Shown piece by piece: positions 44,635 through 52,986 of a stretch of 64,000 nucleotides of DNA. The DNA is taken from the NCBI GenBank assembly GCA_033765305.1, contig JANRID010000040.1:186001-250000 (forward strand). The letters run 5' to 3'. The stretch comes from RDXT01 sp033765305. Lineage in GTDB: Bacteria > Bacteroidota > Bacteroidia > J057. The position numbers and the translations under genes were made by a program. A model generated the notes under the pieces. It was not told where the DNA came from, did not search any database, and worked only from the letters and a program-made list of their open reading frames with translations. Numbering within the stretch: the stretch's first letter is position 1; every line of letters starts with the position of its first letter.

Positions 44635-45738
44635 TCAGCCTTTACGGGTATTGACCACCCCGATGTCGGAGAGGAAGACATCCCAGAGCTCCGTCACCTG
44701 GCCGCCTTCGATCTTTTCGTAGGACTTGAGCACCACCGTGATGTTCTTGCGGGTCACGTCGGAGTACACCGGCTTGCCCTCGCGGATGCCCGTGAAGCGC
44801 TGCAGGAAGGACACGACGCCGTAGTAGTTGCCGTCGGGGCCTTTGGTGAAGTTGCTCACATACGTTACATCGGACCAGGTGATTTCGACCTGATCGTATT
44901 TGAGCAGCTTGAGACGCTCCAGGTATTTGCGGATGGGGAAGCGCTGCTTCAGCTCGCTGCCGGCTACGGAGACCTCCACCTGCGCTTCTTCGTTGAGGAA
45001 GAGCGTCACGGCCTGATCGATGGAGCGGTTGGCATCTTCCCAGGCGGTGGTCTTGTTGGCGATGATGACCATGTACTGGTAGAGCTGGTTGGCCTTATCG
45101 ACGGCCTTGCCCTTGAAGGCTTCGAAGTCGATATTCAGCTCTGCTTCTGCGGGCTTGGCCGGTGCGGGATCCGGGACCGGGGCGGTTGCAGGCGCAGGTT
45201 CGGGCTGCATGCGGGCAGCGGCGGTTTCCGTGCCGATCTGGGCATTCTTGAGCATGCCGGCGACTTCGGCAGGCTCGCCGAGCAGCAGGTAGGAGCCGTC
45301 CCGGCGCAGGATCAGCAGCACCCGGTTGAGGCGCACGACCACGGCTTCGGTTTTGCCGGATGGGGTAATGCGCACAGATTCAGCTGTTTCGCTGACAATC
45401 GCACCATTGATCACCTCTTCATCCACGGTCAGGAGACGGTCGGTTTTGCCGTCGGCGAAATTCACCGACCGCGTGCCGCCCGGCAGCGAGGGGTCGAAGA
45501 TATGCAGCGTGCCGTCCTTGAAAAAGATCATGGCCAGCTGCTTGAAAGGAAGCATTTCTTCGGAAGCGTCGGCCCGGTCGGCGATCTTGCAGATGACGTT
45601 GCCTTCTGCCACGGCAGACACGAAGCGGTCCATCTGGCGGCCGTTGCGGAGGTAGAGGGTGCCTTGCTGGGCGTATGCGCTGCCGGCAGCCAGAAACAGG
45701 GCGGCAGCAGCGGTTCGTGCCAGGAGGGAGAGGGACAT
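44635..45738 (-). CDS. Secreted hypothetical protein
   Basis: 367 residues starting MSLSLLARTAAAALFLAAGSAYAQQ. The first half is beta-rich (GTLYLRNGRQMDRFVSAVAEGNV, LPFKQLAMIFFKDGTLHIFDPS, VVRLNRVLLILRRDGSYLLLG). A Pro/Ala-rich hinge (MQPEPAPATAPVPDPAPAKPA) leads to a C-terminal domain about 160 residues long (FEAFKGKAVDKANQLYQYMVI, VEVSVAGSELKQRFPIRKYLERLK, YYGVVSFLQRFTGI). No family recognised. It starts the three-gene group of secreted proteins and follows the DUF58 gene by 102 bases. Confidence 0.78.
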   Translation of the reverse strand: MSLSLLARTAAAALFLAAGSAYAQQGTLYLRNGRQMDRFVSAVAEGNVICKIADRADASEEMLPFKQLAMIFFKDGTLHIFDPSLPGGTRSVNFADGKTDRLLTVDEEVINGAIVSETAESVRITPSGKTEAVVVRLNRVLLILRRDGSYLLLGEPAEVAGMLKNAQIGTETAAARMQPEPAPATAPVPDPAPAKPAEAELNIDFEAFKGKAVDKANQLYQYMVIIANKTTAWEDANRSIDQAVTLFLNEEAQVEVSVAGSELKQRFPIRKYLERLKLLKYDQVEITWSDVTYVSNFTKGPDGNYYGVVSFLQRFTGIREGKPVYSDVTRKNITVVLKSYEKIEGGQVTELWDVFLSDIGVVNTRKG

Positions 45739-45840
45739 GACGAAAGTGCTTAGGGATGAATGGGAAGGATGGAATCCAAGGATCGGGGTATGGTGTAAAC
45801 GCAGGCAAGGCCCTGCTTCGTACATGCAGCGGCGTGAATC

Positions 45841-46758
45841 TCAGCGGCGCGAGCCCCGGCGGGCGAAGAGGCTCATCAGCGACTGGATGTAGGAATCGCG
45901 GGTGTTGATGCTCTGGAAGTCGGCGCCGGAGCGCAGGAAGCGCTCCCGCGTGCGCGCCAGCCCGGCGCGGAACCAGGCTGCATAGTGCGCCCGCACGGCA
46001 GGCACGCTGCTGTCCACCCAGGCCGTTTCGCCGGTTTCGGCATCCTCCATCCGGATGAGGCCGGCCGGCGGCAGCTCCGCCTCGCGGTCGTCGTAGAGGT
46101 GCAGGCCCACCACATCGTGGCGCTTGCGCGCCAGGCTCAAAGCATCCTGATAGTCAGGGCCTTCGTGCAGGAAGTCGGAGAGAATGAAGACAATGCTCCG
46201 CTTTTTGAGCAGGTTCGTCAGGTGCCGCAGCACATCGGCCAGGTCGGTGCCCCGGCCCTGCGGCTCGTGGTCGATCAGCTCGCGGATGATGCGCAGGATG
46301 TGGTTCCGGCCTTTTTTGGGGGGGATGAACCGCTCCACCCGGTCGGTGAAGAGCATGGCGCCCACCTTGTCGTTGTTGCTGATGGCCGAAAACGCCAGCA
46401 CGGCGCCGATCTCGGCCATGAGGTCCGACTTGAAGGCCGCCGCCCCGTCCTTGCTGCGCTGGGTGCCGAATTCGGTGGAGCCGCTGATGTCCACGAGCAG
46501 CATCACGGTGATTTCCCGCTCCTCCTCGAAGACCTTGACGAAGGGATCGTCGAAGCGCGCCGTCACGTTCCAGTCGATGTTGCGCACGTCGTCGCCGAAC
46601 TGGTAGCTGCGGACCTCGCTGAAAGACATGCCCCGGCCTTTGAAGGCGCTGTGATAGCCCCCGGAGAACATCTGGTTGGACAGATCCCGGGTCTTGATTT
46701 CAATTTTGCGCACCTTGCGGAGCAATTCGGCAGTCCTGTCGGGCGTGGTTTCGGCCAT
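45841..46758 (-). CDS. DUF58 / von Willebrand A-like domain protein
   Basis: 305 residues, soluble. It has the DUF58 block GGYHSAFKGRGMSFSEVRSYQFGDDVRNIDWNVTAR, then a vWA fold with the metal-site motif D-x-S-x-S variant (LLVDISGSTEFG) and SIVFILSDFLHEGPDYQDAL. In Bacteroidota such proteins usually sit in bat (aerotolerance) loci with a MoxR ATPase and BatA/B membrane proteins; none of those is adjacent here. It starts a run of four same-strand genes whose other members are secreted. It is divergent from the SpoU gene (66 bases between starts). Role by family: MoxR-linked folding or assembly of envelope complexes. Confidence 0.88.
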   Translation of the reverse strand: MAETTPDRTAELLRKVRKIEIKTRDLSNQMFSGGYHSAFKGRGMSFSEVRSYQFGDDVRNIDWNVTARFDDPFVKVFEEEREITVMLLVDISGSTEFGTQRSKDGAAAFKSDLMAEIGAVLAFSAISNNDKVGAMLFTDRVERFIPPKKGRNHILRIIRELIDHEPQGRGTDLADVLRHLTNLLKKRSIVFILSDFLHEGPDYQDALSLARKRHDVVGLHLYDDREAELPPAGLIRMEDAETGETAWVDSSVPAVRAHYAAWFRAGLARTRERFLRSGADFQSINTRDSYIQSLMSLFARRGSRR

Positions 46759-46824
46759 GCGGATCGGAGCTTTAGGCAAATGTAGCAAATTCCGTGGAAC
46801 TGCCGCGAACCAACCCCGAATACG

Positions 46825-47355
46825 ATGCGCAAACTCCGCACAGAAGAACTCCAGCGGCTCAGCCCTGCGGACTACCGCGAAGCGGCCAAGCTGCCCGTCG
46901 CCGTGATCCTGGACCAGGTGCGCAGCATGCACAATGTCGGCTCGGTGTTCCGGACGGCGGACGCCTTCCGCATCGGGCAGCTCTGGCTCTGCGGCATCAC
47001 GCCCCGCCCGCCCCACCGCGAAATCCACAAAACCGCCCTCGGCGCCGAAGATACCGTCCCCTGGCACGAGGCGCCCGATGCCGCCTCGGCAGCCTCCGCC
47101 CTGAAATCACAGGGCTACCGCATCCTCTGCATCGAGCAGACCGACCGGAGCATCCCCCTGCCCGCGCTGCGCCTGGACCCGCAGCAGCCGGTGGCCGTCG
47201 TCTTCGGGCACGAGATCGACGGCGTGTCCGAGGCCGTGCTGGCACTCGCCGACGCCGCCGTGGAGATCCCCCAGCACGGAACCAAGCATTCCCTCAATGT
47301 TTCCGTCGCCGCCGGCATCGTGCTCTATGCGCTTGCGCAGCAGCTGGGCGGCTGA
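46825..47355 (+). CDS. SpoU/TrmH-family RNA 2'-O-ribose methyltransferase
   Basis: A 176-residue SPOUT methyltransferase with the three conserved motifs: motif 1 LDQVRSMHNVGSVFRTADAF (catalytic Arg and Asn), motif 2 AVVFGHEIDGVSE, motif 3 EIPQHGTKHSLNVSVAAGIVLY, which forms the knot binding S-adenosylmethionine. Without an N-terminal extension it is close to TrmL/TrmH-type tRNA enzymes; the exact nucleotide is not deducible. Confidence 0.92.
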   Translation: MRKLRTEELQRLSPADYREAAKLPVAVILDQVRSMHNVGSVFRTADAFRIGQLWLCGITPRPPHREIHKTALGAEDTVPWHEAPDAASAASALKSQGYRILCIEQTDRSIPLPALRLDPQQPVAVVFGHEIDGVSEAVLALADAAVEIPQHGTKHSLNVSVAAGIVLYALAQQLGG

Positions 47356-47463
47356 AGGCTGGCGAGATGCAGGAATGATCGGCATGTGCTGCGGATGCAT
47401 CATTCGGACTGCAGCACAACCGCATTGTTTGCGTAGGGGTTGCCGCCATAAGACTCAGCAGAT

Positions 47464-47778
47464 ATGAATACCCGCGAACGTTTTCTGACCAGCATCAAAC
47501 AGACGGTGCAAGCGCTCGATCCCCAAGCTGAAATTATCCTGTACGGCTCCCGTGCGCGGGGCGATGCGCGGGATGATTCCGACTGGGATGTGCTGATCCT
47601 GGTGCCGTATGCAGTAGATCTCCAGGAAGAGCAGCGGTTCCGCCACAAGCTGTTCGACCTCGAACTGCAGTATGGCCAGGCCATTTCCACCCATGTCACT
47701 TCCATACAGGAATGGAACGACCGCCGCAGCGCATCGCCGATGTACCAGCATATGTTCCGCGAAGGCCTGCGGATATAG
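47464..47778 (+). CDS. MNT-type nucleotidyltransferase domain protein
   Basis: A 104-residue minimal nucleotidyltransferase. The active-site signature is complete: YGSRARGDARDDSDWDVLIL (G-S-x10-D-x-D). Such proteins are commonly the antitoxin half of HEPN/MNT modules, where they AMPylate the HEPN toxin. No HEPN gene is adjacent: upstream is the SpoU gene and downstream the opposing riboflavin synthase gene, ten bases away. It is therefore an orphan, or its partner is elsewhere. Confidence 0.88.
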   Translation: MNTRERFLTSIKQTVQALDPQAEIILYGSRARGDARDDSDWDVLILVPYAVDLQEEQRFRHKLFDLELQYGQAISTHVTSIQEWNDRRSASPMYQHMFREGLRI

Positions 47779-47787
47779 CCCCGCCCC

Positions 47788-48399
47788 TCAGCCCCGCAGC
47801 GACTCCCAGCGCAGCAGATACTTGCCCAGGATGTCGAATTCCAGGTTTACGCGGCTGCCCGGGCGCAGCAGGTGGAAGTGGGTATGCGTCCACGTGTAGG
47901 GAATCACCGCCACCGAAAAGCGGTCGCGCCCGGGATCCACGACCGTGAGGCTCACGCCGCTGACGCAGATGGAGCCCTTGGGCACCAGCAGCGGCGCAAA
48001 CTGCGGGTCGAAGCCGAAGGTGATCCGCCAGGAGCCGTCCCGGTCCTCCACCGACAGCACCTCCCCCGTCCCGTCCACGTGCCCCTGCACAAAATGCCCG
48101 TCCAGCCGCCCGCCGGCCCGCAGGCAGCGCTCCAGATTGACCGCCGTGCCCGGCTCCCAGGCCCCCAGCGTGGTTTTTTGCAGGGTTTCCTCCACCGCCG
48201 TCACCTGATACCGCACCGCGCCGCCCGGCTCCTGGCTCAGGATGCGCGCCACCGTCAGGCAGGCGCCGTCATGGGCGATGCTCTGATCCACCCGCAGCGG
48301 CTCCTCCGCCAACACGGCTCCGATCGTAAACTCCCGGTTCGTGCCGGATACAGCCACCTGCTCCACCCGGCCCACAGATTCGACAATTCCTGTAAACAT
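47788..48399 (-). CDS. ribE: Riboflavin synthase alpha chain
   Basis: 203 residues, usual length, with the diagnostic N-terminus MFTGIVESVGRVEQ and two lumazine-binding repeats. Repeat 1 has SIAHDGACLTV and repeat 2 GSICVSGVSLTVV. Between them are the substrate-site residues of GGRLDGHFVQGHVDGTGEV. It dismutates two 6,7-dimethyl-8-ribityllumazine to riboflavin. The gene starts 15 bases after the large gliding-type surface protein gene, an unusual neighbour, and no FMN riboswitch is near. Confidence 0.95.
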   Translation of the reverse strand: MFTGIVESVGRVEQVAVSGTNREFTIGAVLAEEPLRVDQSIAHDGACLTVARILSQEPGGAVRYQVTAVEETLQKTTLGAWEPGTAVNLERCLRAGGRLDGHFVQGHVDGTGEVLSVEDRDGSWRITFGFDPQFAPLLVPKGSICVSGVSLTVVDPGRDRFSVAVIPYTWTHTHFHLLRPGSRVNLEFDILGKYLLRWESLRG

Positions 48400-48414
48400 C
48401 CTGATATTCAGCCG

Positions 48415-51297
48415 TTATCGTACCAGCGTCACCCATCCCTTCAGCTCGATGGCCCGATTGCCCTCCAGCCGGAGCTCGTCGTAGCGCAGCACATAGTAGT
48501 ACACGCCTTCCGGTGCTGCCTGGCCGCTTTGGGCCGTGATGCCGTCCCAAAGGTTGTTCAGGTCCGAACGCCCGGTATGCAGCAGCCGCCCCCAGCGGTC
48601 GAAGATCAGGATCTCGCGCAGCACCACATCGCGGAACGAAACGGGCCGCAGAAGATCGTTGATGCCGTCGCCGTTGGGCGAGAAGATGTTGGACATCACC
48701 AGCGAGGGGCAGTAGTCGAGGCAGACCGGCTCCGAGAGGTCCGCCAGATTGCCCAGCGAATCCACCGTGCGCACCGCATAGCAGCCCGCGAGGAATTCCG
48801 GATTTTCGAGCACAGTAAAGAACACCGTAGTATCCGTCCCGAAGCGGTCCCAGGCCAGCGTTTTGATCCGGGCAAATGCGCCGTCGGCTTTGGGCGCGAA
48901 GTACAGATACACCGAATCGGCATCTGCTGCGCAGTCCAGCACGGGCTTGACGATCCGCACCTGGACATTCTGAAGGTCGCAGCCGCCGCCGAGCACCAGC
49001 GCCGGGTTGCAGGGCGGCTGGTCGTCCCGCGCAAAGTCGCAGGCCACCTGCGAGTCGTTGATCAGGGGATCCTTCACATCGGGGAGCCCGTAGGTGCCTG
49101 CGGAGCGGATGAAATAGCAGTATTCCACCGCCGGATTCAGGCTTTCGTCCGTGTGCGTATGCACAGGCGCGCCGGTGCCCGGCACCGTAGCAATCAGCAC
49201 AAAGGGCGCGCCTGCTGCCGAGCGCCAGACCTCGTAGCTCAGATTCTGCCAGGGCACATATTCCTCCCAGCGCAGCTCGATGTAGTTGTTGCCCCCGCCG
49301 GCGGCCGTCAGGAAGATGCTGGAACCCGTATTGAAGTCCCGCCCGGTCGGGGCGATCTGGCCCGTGGCGTCGAAGACCTCCACGCGGTAGTTGTAGCCCC
49401 GGAATTCCGTGTCGATGCCCACATCCGTGCGGGTGGTATCGCCGAAGGGCTGCGAGGCGATCTCGATCGCCGGGAAGGCGTTGTTGTTGGCCCGGTACAG
49501 GCGGAAGGTGTAGGGCTGGGGGAAGAAGGGGTCGATCTCCGGCGTGGACCAGCTGAGGAAAATCGCACCGCTCAGCGCATCCGTGACCGCTACGCTGTCG
49601 TTGGTCAGGTAGAGCGGTCCGTTGAGGATCTCGATGCAGGCCAGGTTGGTCGCGCAGCTTTCGAGCGACGGCAGGCCGGGCAGCTGCGGCACATCGTACA
49701 CGGCCGTCACCACATAGCAGAGATCCTTGTCGAAGAAATCGGTCAGCCCGGTGAGCGAATCCACCCAGCTGCGGGCGGCGCCGTCCTGGAGGTATCTGAC
49801 GAGGGTAAAGCCCGCATCCAGCGGCGTCATTTCGCAGCAGACCGTATCCTGCATAAACTGGCCGGCATCCAGCTTGCGGTAGATGCGGTAGCCCAGCACC
49901 TCGCCGCCGCAGACCGGCGGCAGCCATTGCAGGGCCACATTGCGGGAGCCCTTCACCGCCGTCAGCGCCGAGGGCGGCGGCGGAATGATCCGGATGGACA
50001 CCGCCTTGTTGGCGGCCAGGGTCCGCAGGTTGGGGCTCAGCGAGTTGGAGTAGTTTTCATTGTCCGTCGCATAAAAGTCCACCTGGTACGGCTGGGTGCG
50101 GATATTGCTGCAGTTGGTGATCCAGACCACTTCGCCGCGGATGGTGTCCACGATGGAGGTGTTGTTGTTGACCGTGCTGACGGGCAGGGTATTGAATACG
50201 AAGGAGAATCCCGGGAAGGGATCGATGACGCGGCCGCTGAGGGTAGCGGGGTTGGCCACGGCGAAGGGGCCGTTGTTGCCGATGCCGGCATTGTTGAGGT
50301 AAAAATACAGGCTGTCGCTGCGGTTGGGGTCCCAGACTTTGAAGGGGAAGCGCAGTGTATCACCGGCGTACACGCAGGTATCGCGGATGGTTTCGATCAC
50401 CGGCGGATCGTTGTTGCAGTCGATCACCCAGACCGCCATATCGCGCAGCACGGTGCCCAGCAGGCGGCCGTTGCGCCACTCCTCGATCACGATGCCGAAA
50501 TTGTAGATCCCCGGCTGCTGCGGCGCATTCCAGGTCACGACCCCCGTAAGCGAGTCGATGGAGAAATCGCTGGTGCCGAACTGCGGGTCATCCGGCCAGC
50601 GGTAGCCCGTCGCCACGATGGGGCTGCTGCTTTGGGAGGGGTCGTAGTGGAAAGAAGGGGAAAGCTTGTACGCCAGCGAGTCGCCGTCCGGGTCGAAGCC
50701 GCCGGGGTTGTGGGTCCAGAGCTTGCCGATGCAGGCATCGTCCAGCGGGCGGTTGAGCAGGACGGGGGTATTGTTGCCGCCCAGAATCGGCGGGCTGATA
50801 AAGAGGCGCGTACCGACGAAGAAGGCCTGCTCTTCAGGCCGGTTCATATTGACCACCGACCCGTGCCGGGCGATGTCGTAGTAATAAATGTCGTATTCCC
50901 CCGGTCCGGGGAAGATATACGTGAACACGTAGATATTCTCCTTCACGGTACCCTTGACGGGGACGCCGTTGCGGGGATTCGGCACGGTGCAGTCATTGGG
51001 CAGCACCGTCATCTGCGGGCCGTTGGATCGGATCACATCCTCGATCAGGGCCAGCCGCTGGCGGTTGGGGCCGGTGCTCCACACCTCGAAATCCGCCGAG
51101 CAGCGGTCCACCCCTGCCGGTGCGGGGTCGGTATAGGTGGTCAGGGTGATCTCGTAGCTGTTGGGATTGTTGGGATTATTGCGCCGGGCGGTAATCTGGC
51201 CGGCGAGGTTGTGCGTAGCCAGCGCCGATACCGGCGCAGCGATCAGGATGATGCCCCAACACCACTTCAGCAGCATACGGACCAGGACTTTGTTCAT
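48415..51297 (-). CDS. Large surface protein with gliding-motility-associated (T9SS type B) C-terminal domain
   Basis: 960 residues with a signal peptide (LLKWCWGIILIAAPVSALA). The N-terminal region (THNLAGQITARRNN, EITLTTYTDP, GPGEYDIYYYDIARHGSVVNM) belongs to a domain common at the start of Bacteroidota gliding-type surface proteins. The middle contains cadherin/Ig-like and fibronectin-like modules (WNAPQQPGIYNFGIVIEE, NVALQWLPPVCGGEVLGYRIYRKL, IELRWEEYVPWQNLSYEVWRS). The end is the CHU/gliding C-terminal domain: SNIFSPNGDGINDLLRP, EILIFDRWGRLLHTG, LWDGITAQSGQAAPEGVYYYVL. It should leave the cell by the type IX system and act as adhesin or surface layer component. Confidence 0.92.
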   Translation of the reverse strand: MNKVLVRMLLKWCWGIILIAAPVSALATHNLAGQITARRNNPNNPNSYEITLTTYTDPAPAGVDRCSADFEVWSTGPNRQRLALIEDVIRSNGPQMTVLPNDCTVPNPRNGVPVKGTVKENIYVFTYIFPGPGEYDIYYYDIARHGSVVNMNRPEEQAFFVGTRLFISPPILGGNNTPVLLNRPLDDACIGKLWTHNPGGFDPDGDSLAYKLSPSFHYDPSQSSSPIVATGYRWPDDPQFGTSDFSIDSLTGVVTWNAPQQPGIYNFGIVIEEWRNGRLLGTVLRDMAVWVIDCNNDPPVIETIRDTCVYAGDTLRFPFKVWDPNRSDSLYFYLNNAGIGNNGPFAVANPATLSGRVIDPFPGFSFVFNTLPVSTVNNNTSIVDTIRGEVVWITNCSNIRTQPYQVDFYATDNENYSNSLSPNLRTLAANKAVSIRIIPPPPSALTAVKGSRNVALQWLPPVCGGEVLGYRIYRKLDAGQFMQDTVCCEMTPLDAGFTLVRYLQDGAARSWVDSLTGLTDFFDKDLCYVVTAVYDVPQLPGLPSLESCATNLACIEILNGPLYLTNDSVAVTDALSGAIFLSWSTPEIDPFFPQPYTFRLYRANNNAFPAIEIASQPFGDTTRTDVGIDTEFRGYNYRVEVFDATGQIAPTGRDFNTGSSIFLTAAGGGNNYIELRWEEYVPWQNLSYEVWRSAAGAPFVLIATVPGTGAPVHTHTDESLNPAVEYCYFIRSAGTYGLPDVKDPLINDSQVACDFARDDQPPCNPALVLGGGCDLQNVQVRIVKPVLDCAADADSVYLYFAPKADGAFARIKTLAWDRFGTDTTVFFTVLENPEFLAGCYAVRTVDSLGNLADLSEPVCLDYCPSLVMSNIFSPNGDGINDLLRPVSFRDVVLREILIFDRWGRLLHTGRSDLNNLWDGITAQSGQAAPEGVYYYVLRYDELRLEGNRAIELKGWVTLVR

Positions 51298-51428
51298 GGC
51301 AACTGGTTTGAACGGGAATATATTGATCGGGGCCTAGTATTCAAAATGCAACCTCGCACAGACGGTAAACGGCTGCCGGGGCGCAAGGGTTTGAAATACG
51401 AGCTGCACAGGCCGCAGATTCCACAGGG

Positions 51429-52880
51429 TCAGCCTGCATAGGCGCGGCCTGCGGCCTCCACGGCATCCAGGAGCCCGTGCAGCACGGCTCCGTCCGTAAA
51501 CGGATTCATCAGCGACACCCGCAGCCAGAGCCTGCCGCCGAGCCGGGTCTGAACCATGTAATACCGCCCTTCGCGCAGCAATTGCGTGCGGATCGCCTGA
51601 TTGAGCGCGTCGCAGGCCTCCGGCTCCATGCCCGGCGGGGCATAGCGGAAGCAGACAATGTTGCACTGCGGCTCGTGCGCCAGCTCCATCGCATCCCGTG
51701 CGCGCACCATGCCGGCGAATTCCGCCCCCAGGCCGTACACAGTATCCACGTGCTCGGCAAACAGCTCCGGCCCGTAGGCATGCAGCAGGGCAAACACCTC
51801 CAGGCCCATCATCTGCTTGGTGCACTCGAAGGTGCGTTTGGCGAGGTTGTACCATTCGCGGTCCTGCGCGCGGTCCCAGAGGTAGCTGGCTTTCTGGGCG
51901 AAGGTATTGAAGGAAACGGCTTCGCTGCGGAAGAGCACGGCGGTAGCCAGGGCCGGGGTCAGCATCATTTTGTGGAAATCGACAACGACCGAATCAGCCA
52001 GCTCGATCCCTGCCACGAGTCCGCGGTAGCGGCGGGAAAAGATGGTAGGCCCGCCATGCGCGGCGTCCACGTGAAACCAGATCCCGTGCCGCTGCGCGAA
52101 GGCCGCGATGGCGGCCAGATCGTCGAAGGAGCCGGTGGCAGTGGTGCAGGCGCTGCCGGCAATGGCGATCACCTGCCGTCCGGCGGCCTGAGCCTCGGCC
52201 AGGAGGCCGTCGAGCAGCTCGGTGCGCATGCGGAAGCGGGCATCCACGGGCACTTTGATCACGCCGGCCTCCCCGAGGCCCATGACCTTGGCCGCGCGGG
52301 CCACACAGTAATGCGCCTGTTCGGACACCATCACGGCCAGCGGCTGCGGGGTAGCGCCTTCTTCCCAGGCATCGAAGCCGGTCTGCGCCTGGCGCGCAGC
52401 CAGGAGCGCGGTCAGGTTGCCCAGGGACCCGCCCGAAGTCAGGAAGCCCCCGGACGCAGGCCCGTAGCCCAGCTGGCGGTTCATCAGCCGGACGACCTCC
52501 TGCTCCAGCACGGTGCCGGCCATGCCCATTTCGTACACGCCCATGCCATTGTTGAGCAGGGCGCCCAGCAGGGCAGCCAGGGCCGCTGCCGGCGCTGCCG
52601 GCGCGATCTGATGCCCCACGTAGCGCGGCGACTGGGTGCGCACGGTCTGCTCCAGCACCCGTGCGAACAGCCCCGGCAGGGCGTCCGGGCCCTGGGCCAG
52701 CGGCTCCGCCGCCCAGGCAGCCCGCAGGGCATCGGGCTCCTGCCAGCGGATCACCGGCGCATCCGGCGAATGCCGGGCCGAAGCGAGAAAATCGGCCAGC
52801 TGATCGATCAGCTGGTGGCCGGTGCGGCGGAAACGCTCCGGGTCGTAAGCATGCTGAAGCAGCGAATCGGCACTGTGCAT
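51429..52880 (-). CDS. PLP-dependent group II decarboxylase / aminotransferase-like enzyme
   Basis: 483 residues. It has the group II (glutamate/aromatic/diaminobutyrate) decarboxylase layout: GFLTSGGSLGNLTALLAAR, SEQAHYCVARAAKVMG with H190 stacking on PLP, HVDAAHGG (D272), and the PLP lysine K304 in DSVVVDFHKMML. A long variable C-terminal domain follows (FECTKQMMGLEVFALLHAYG, RLGGRLWLRVSLMNPFT). It would decarboxylate an amino acid; L-2,4-diaminobutyrate or aromatic amino acids are typical substrates of close relatives. The start at 52880 is chosen because longer frames overlap the intergenic inverted repeat. It is divergent from mtnA. Confidence 0.88.
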   Translation of the reverse strand: MHSADSLLQHAYDPERFRRTGHQLIDQLADFLASARHSPDAPVIRWQEPDALRAAWAAEPLAQGPDALPGLFARVLEQTVRTQSPRYVGHQIAPAAPAAALAALLGALLNNGMGVYEMGMAGTVLEQEVVRLMNRQLGYGPASGGFLTSGGSLGNLTALLAARQAQTGFDAWEEGATPQPLAVMVSEQAHYCVARAAKVMGLGEAGVIKVPVDARFRMRTELLDGLLAEAQAAGRQVIAIAGSACTTATGSFDDLAAIAAFAQRHGIWFHVDAAHGGPTIFSRRYRGLVAGIELADSVVVDFHKMMLTPALATAVLFRSEAVSFNTFAQKASYLWDRAQDREWYNLAKRTFECTKQMMGLEVFALLHAYGPELFAEHVDTVYGLGAEFAGMVRARDAMELAHEPQCNIVCFRYAPPGMEPEACDALNQAIRTQLLREGRYYMVQTRLGGRLWLRVSLMNPFTDGAVLHGLLDAVEAAGRAYAG

Positions 52881-52910
52881 AGCCGGGTAACCAGAATGAG
52901 ATAGGTAAAC

Positions 52911-52928
52911 TGCCGTAAACATACGGCA
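52911..52928. repeat. Perfect inverted repeat between divergent decarboxylase and mtnA genes
   Basis: TGCCGTA (52911-52917), loop AACA, TACGGCA (52922-52928). It lies 31 bases from the decarboxylase start and 59 from the mtnA start in a 106-base divergent gap. It could be a regulator's operator or a leader hairpin. Confidence 0.6.
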
Positions 52929-52986
52929 AAACGCATTGGCAGATTCAAGGATTCCCGGCATCTTGCAGGAAGATTCACACCCATAT

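Noticed and set aside
47788..48399. FMN riboswitch before riboflavin synthase
   Set aside because: Only 15 bases separate the gene from the upstream one, too short for the aptamer, and no conserved FMN-box blocks were seen nearby.
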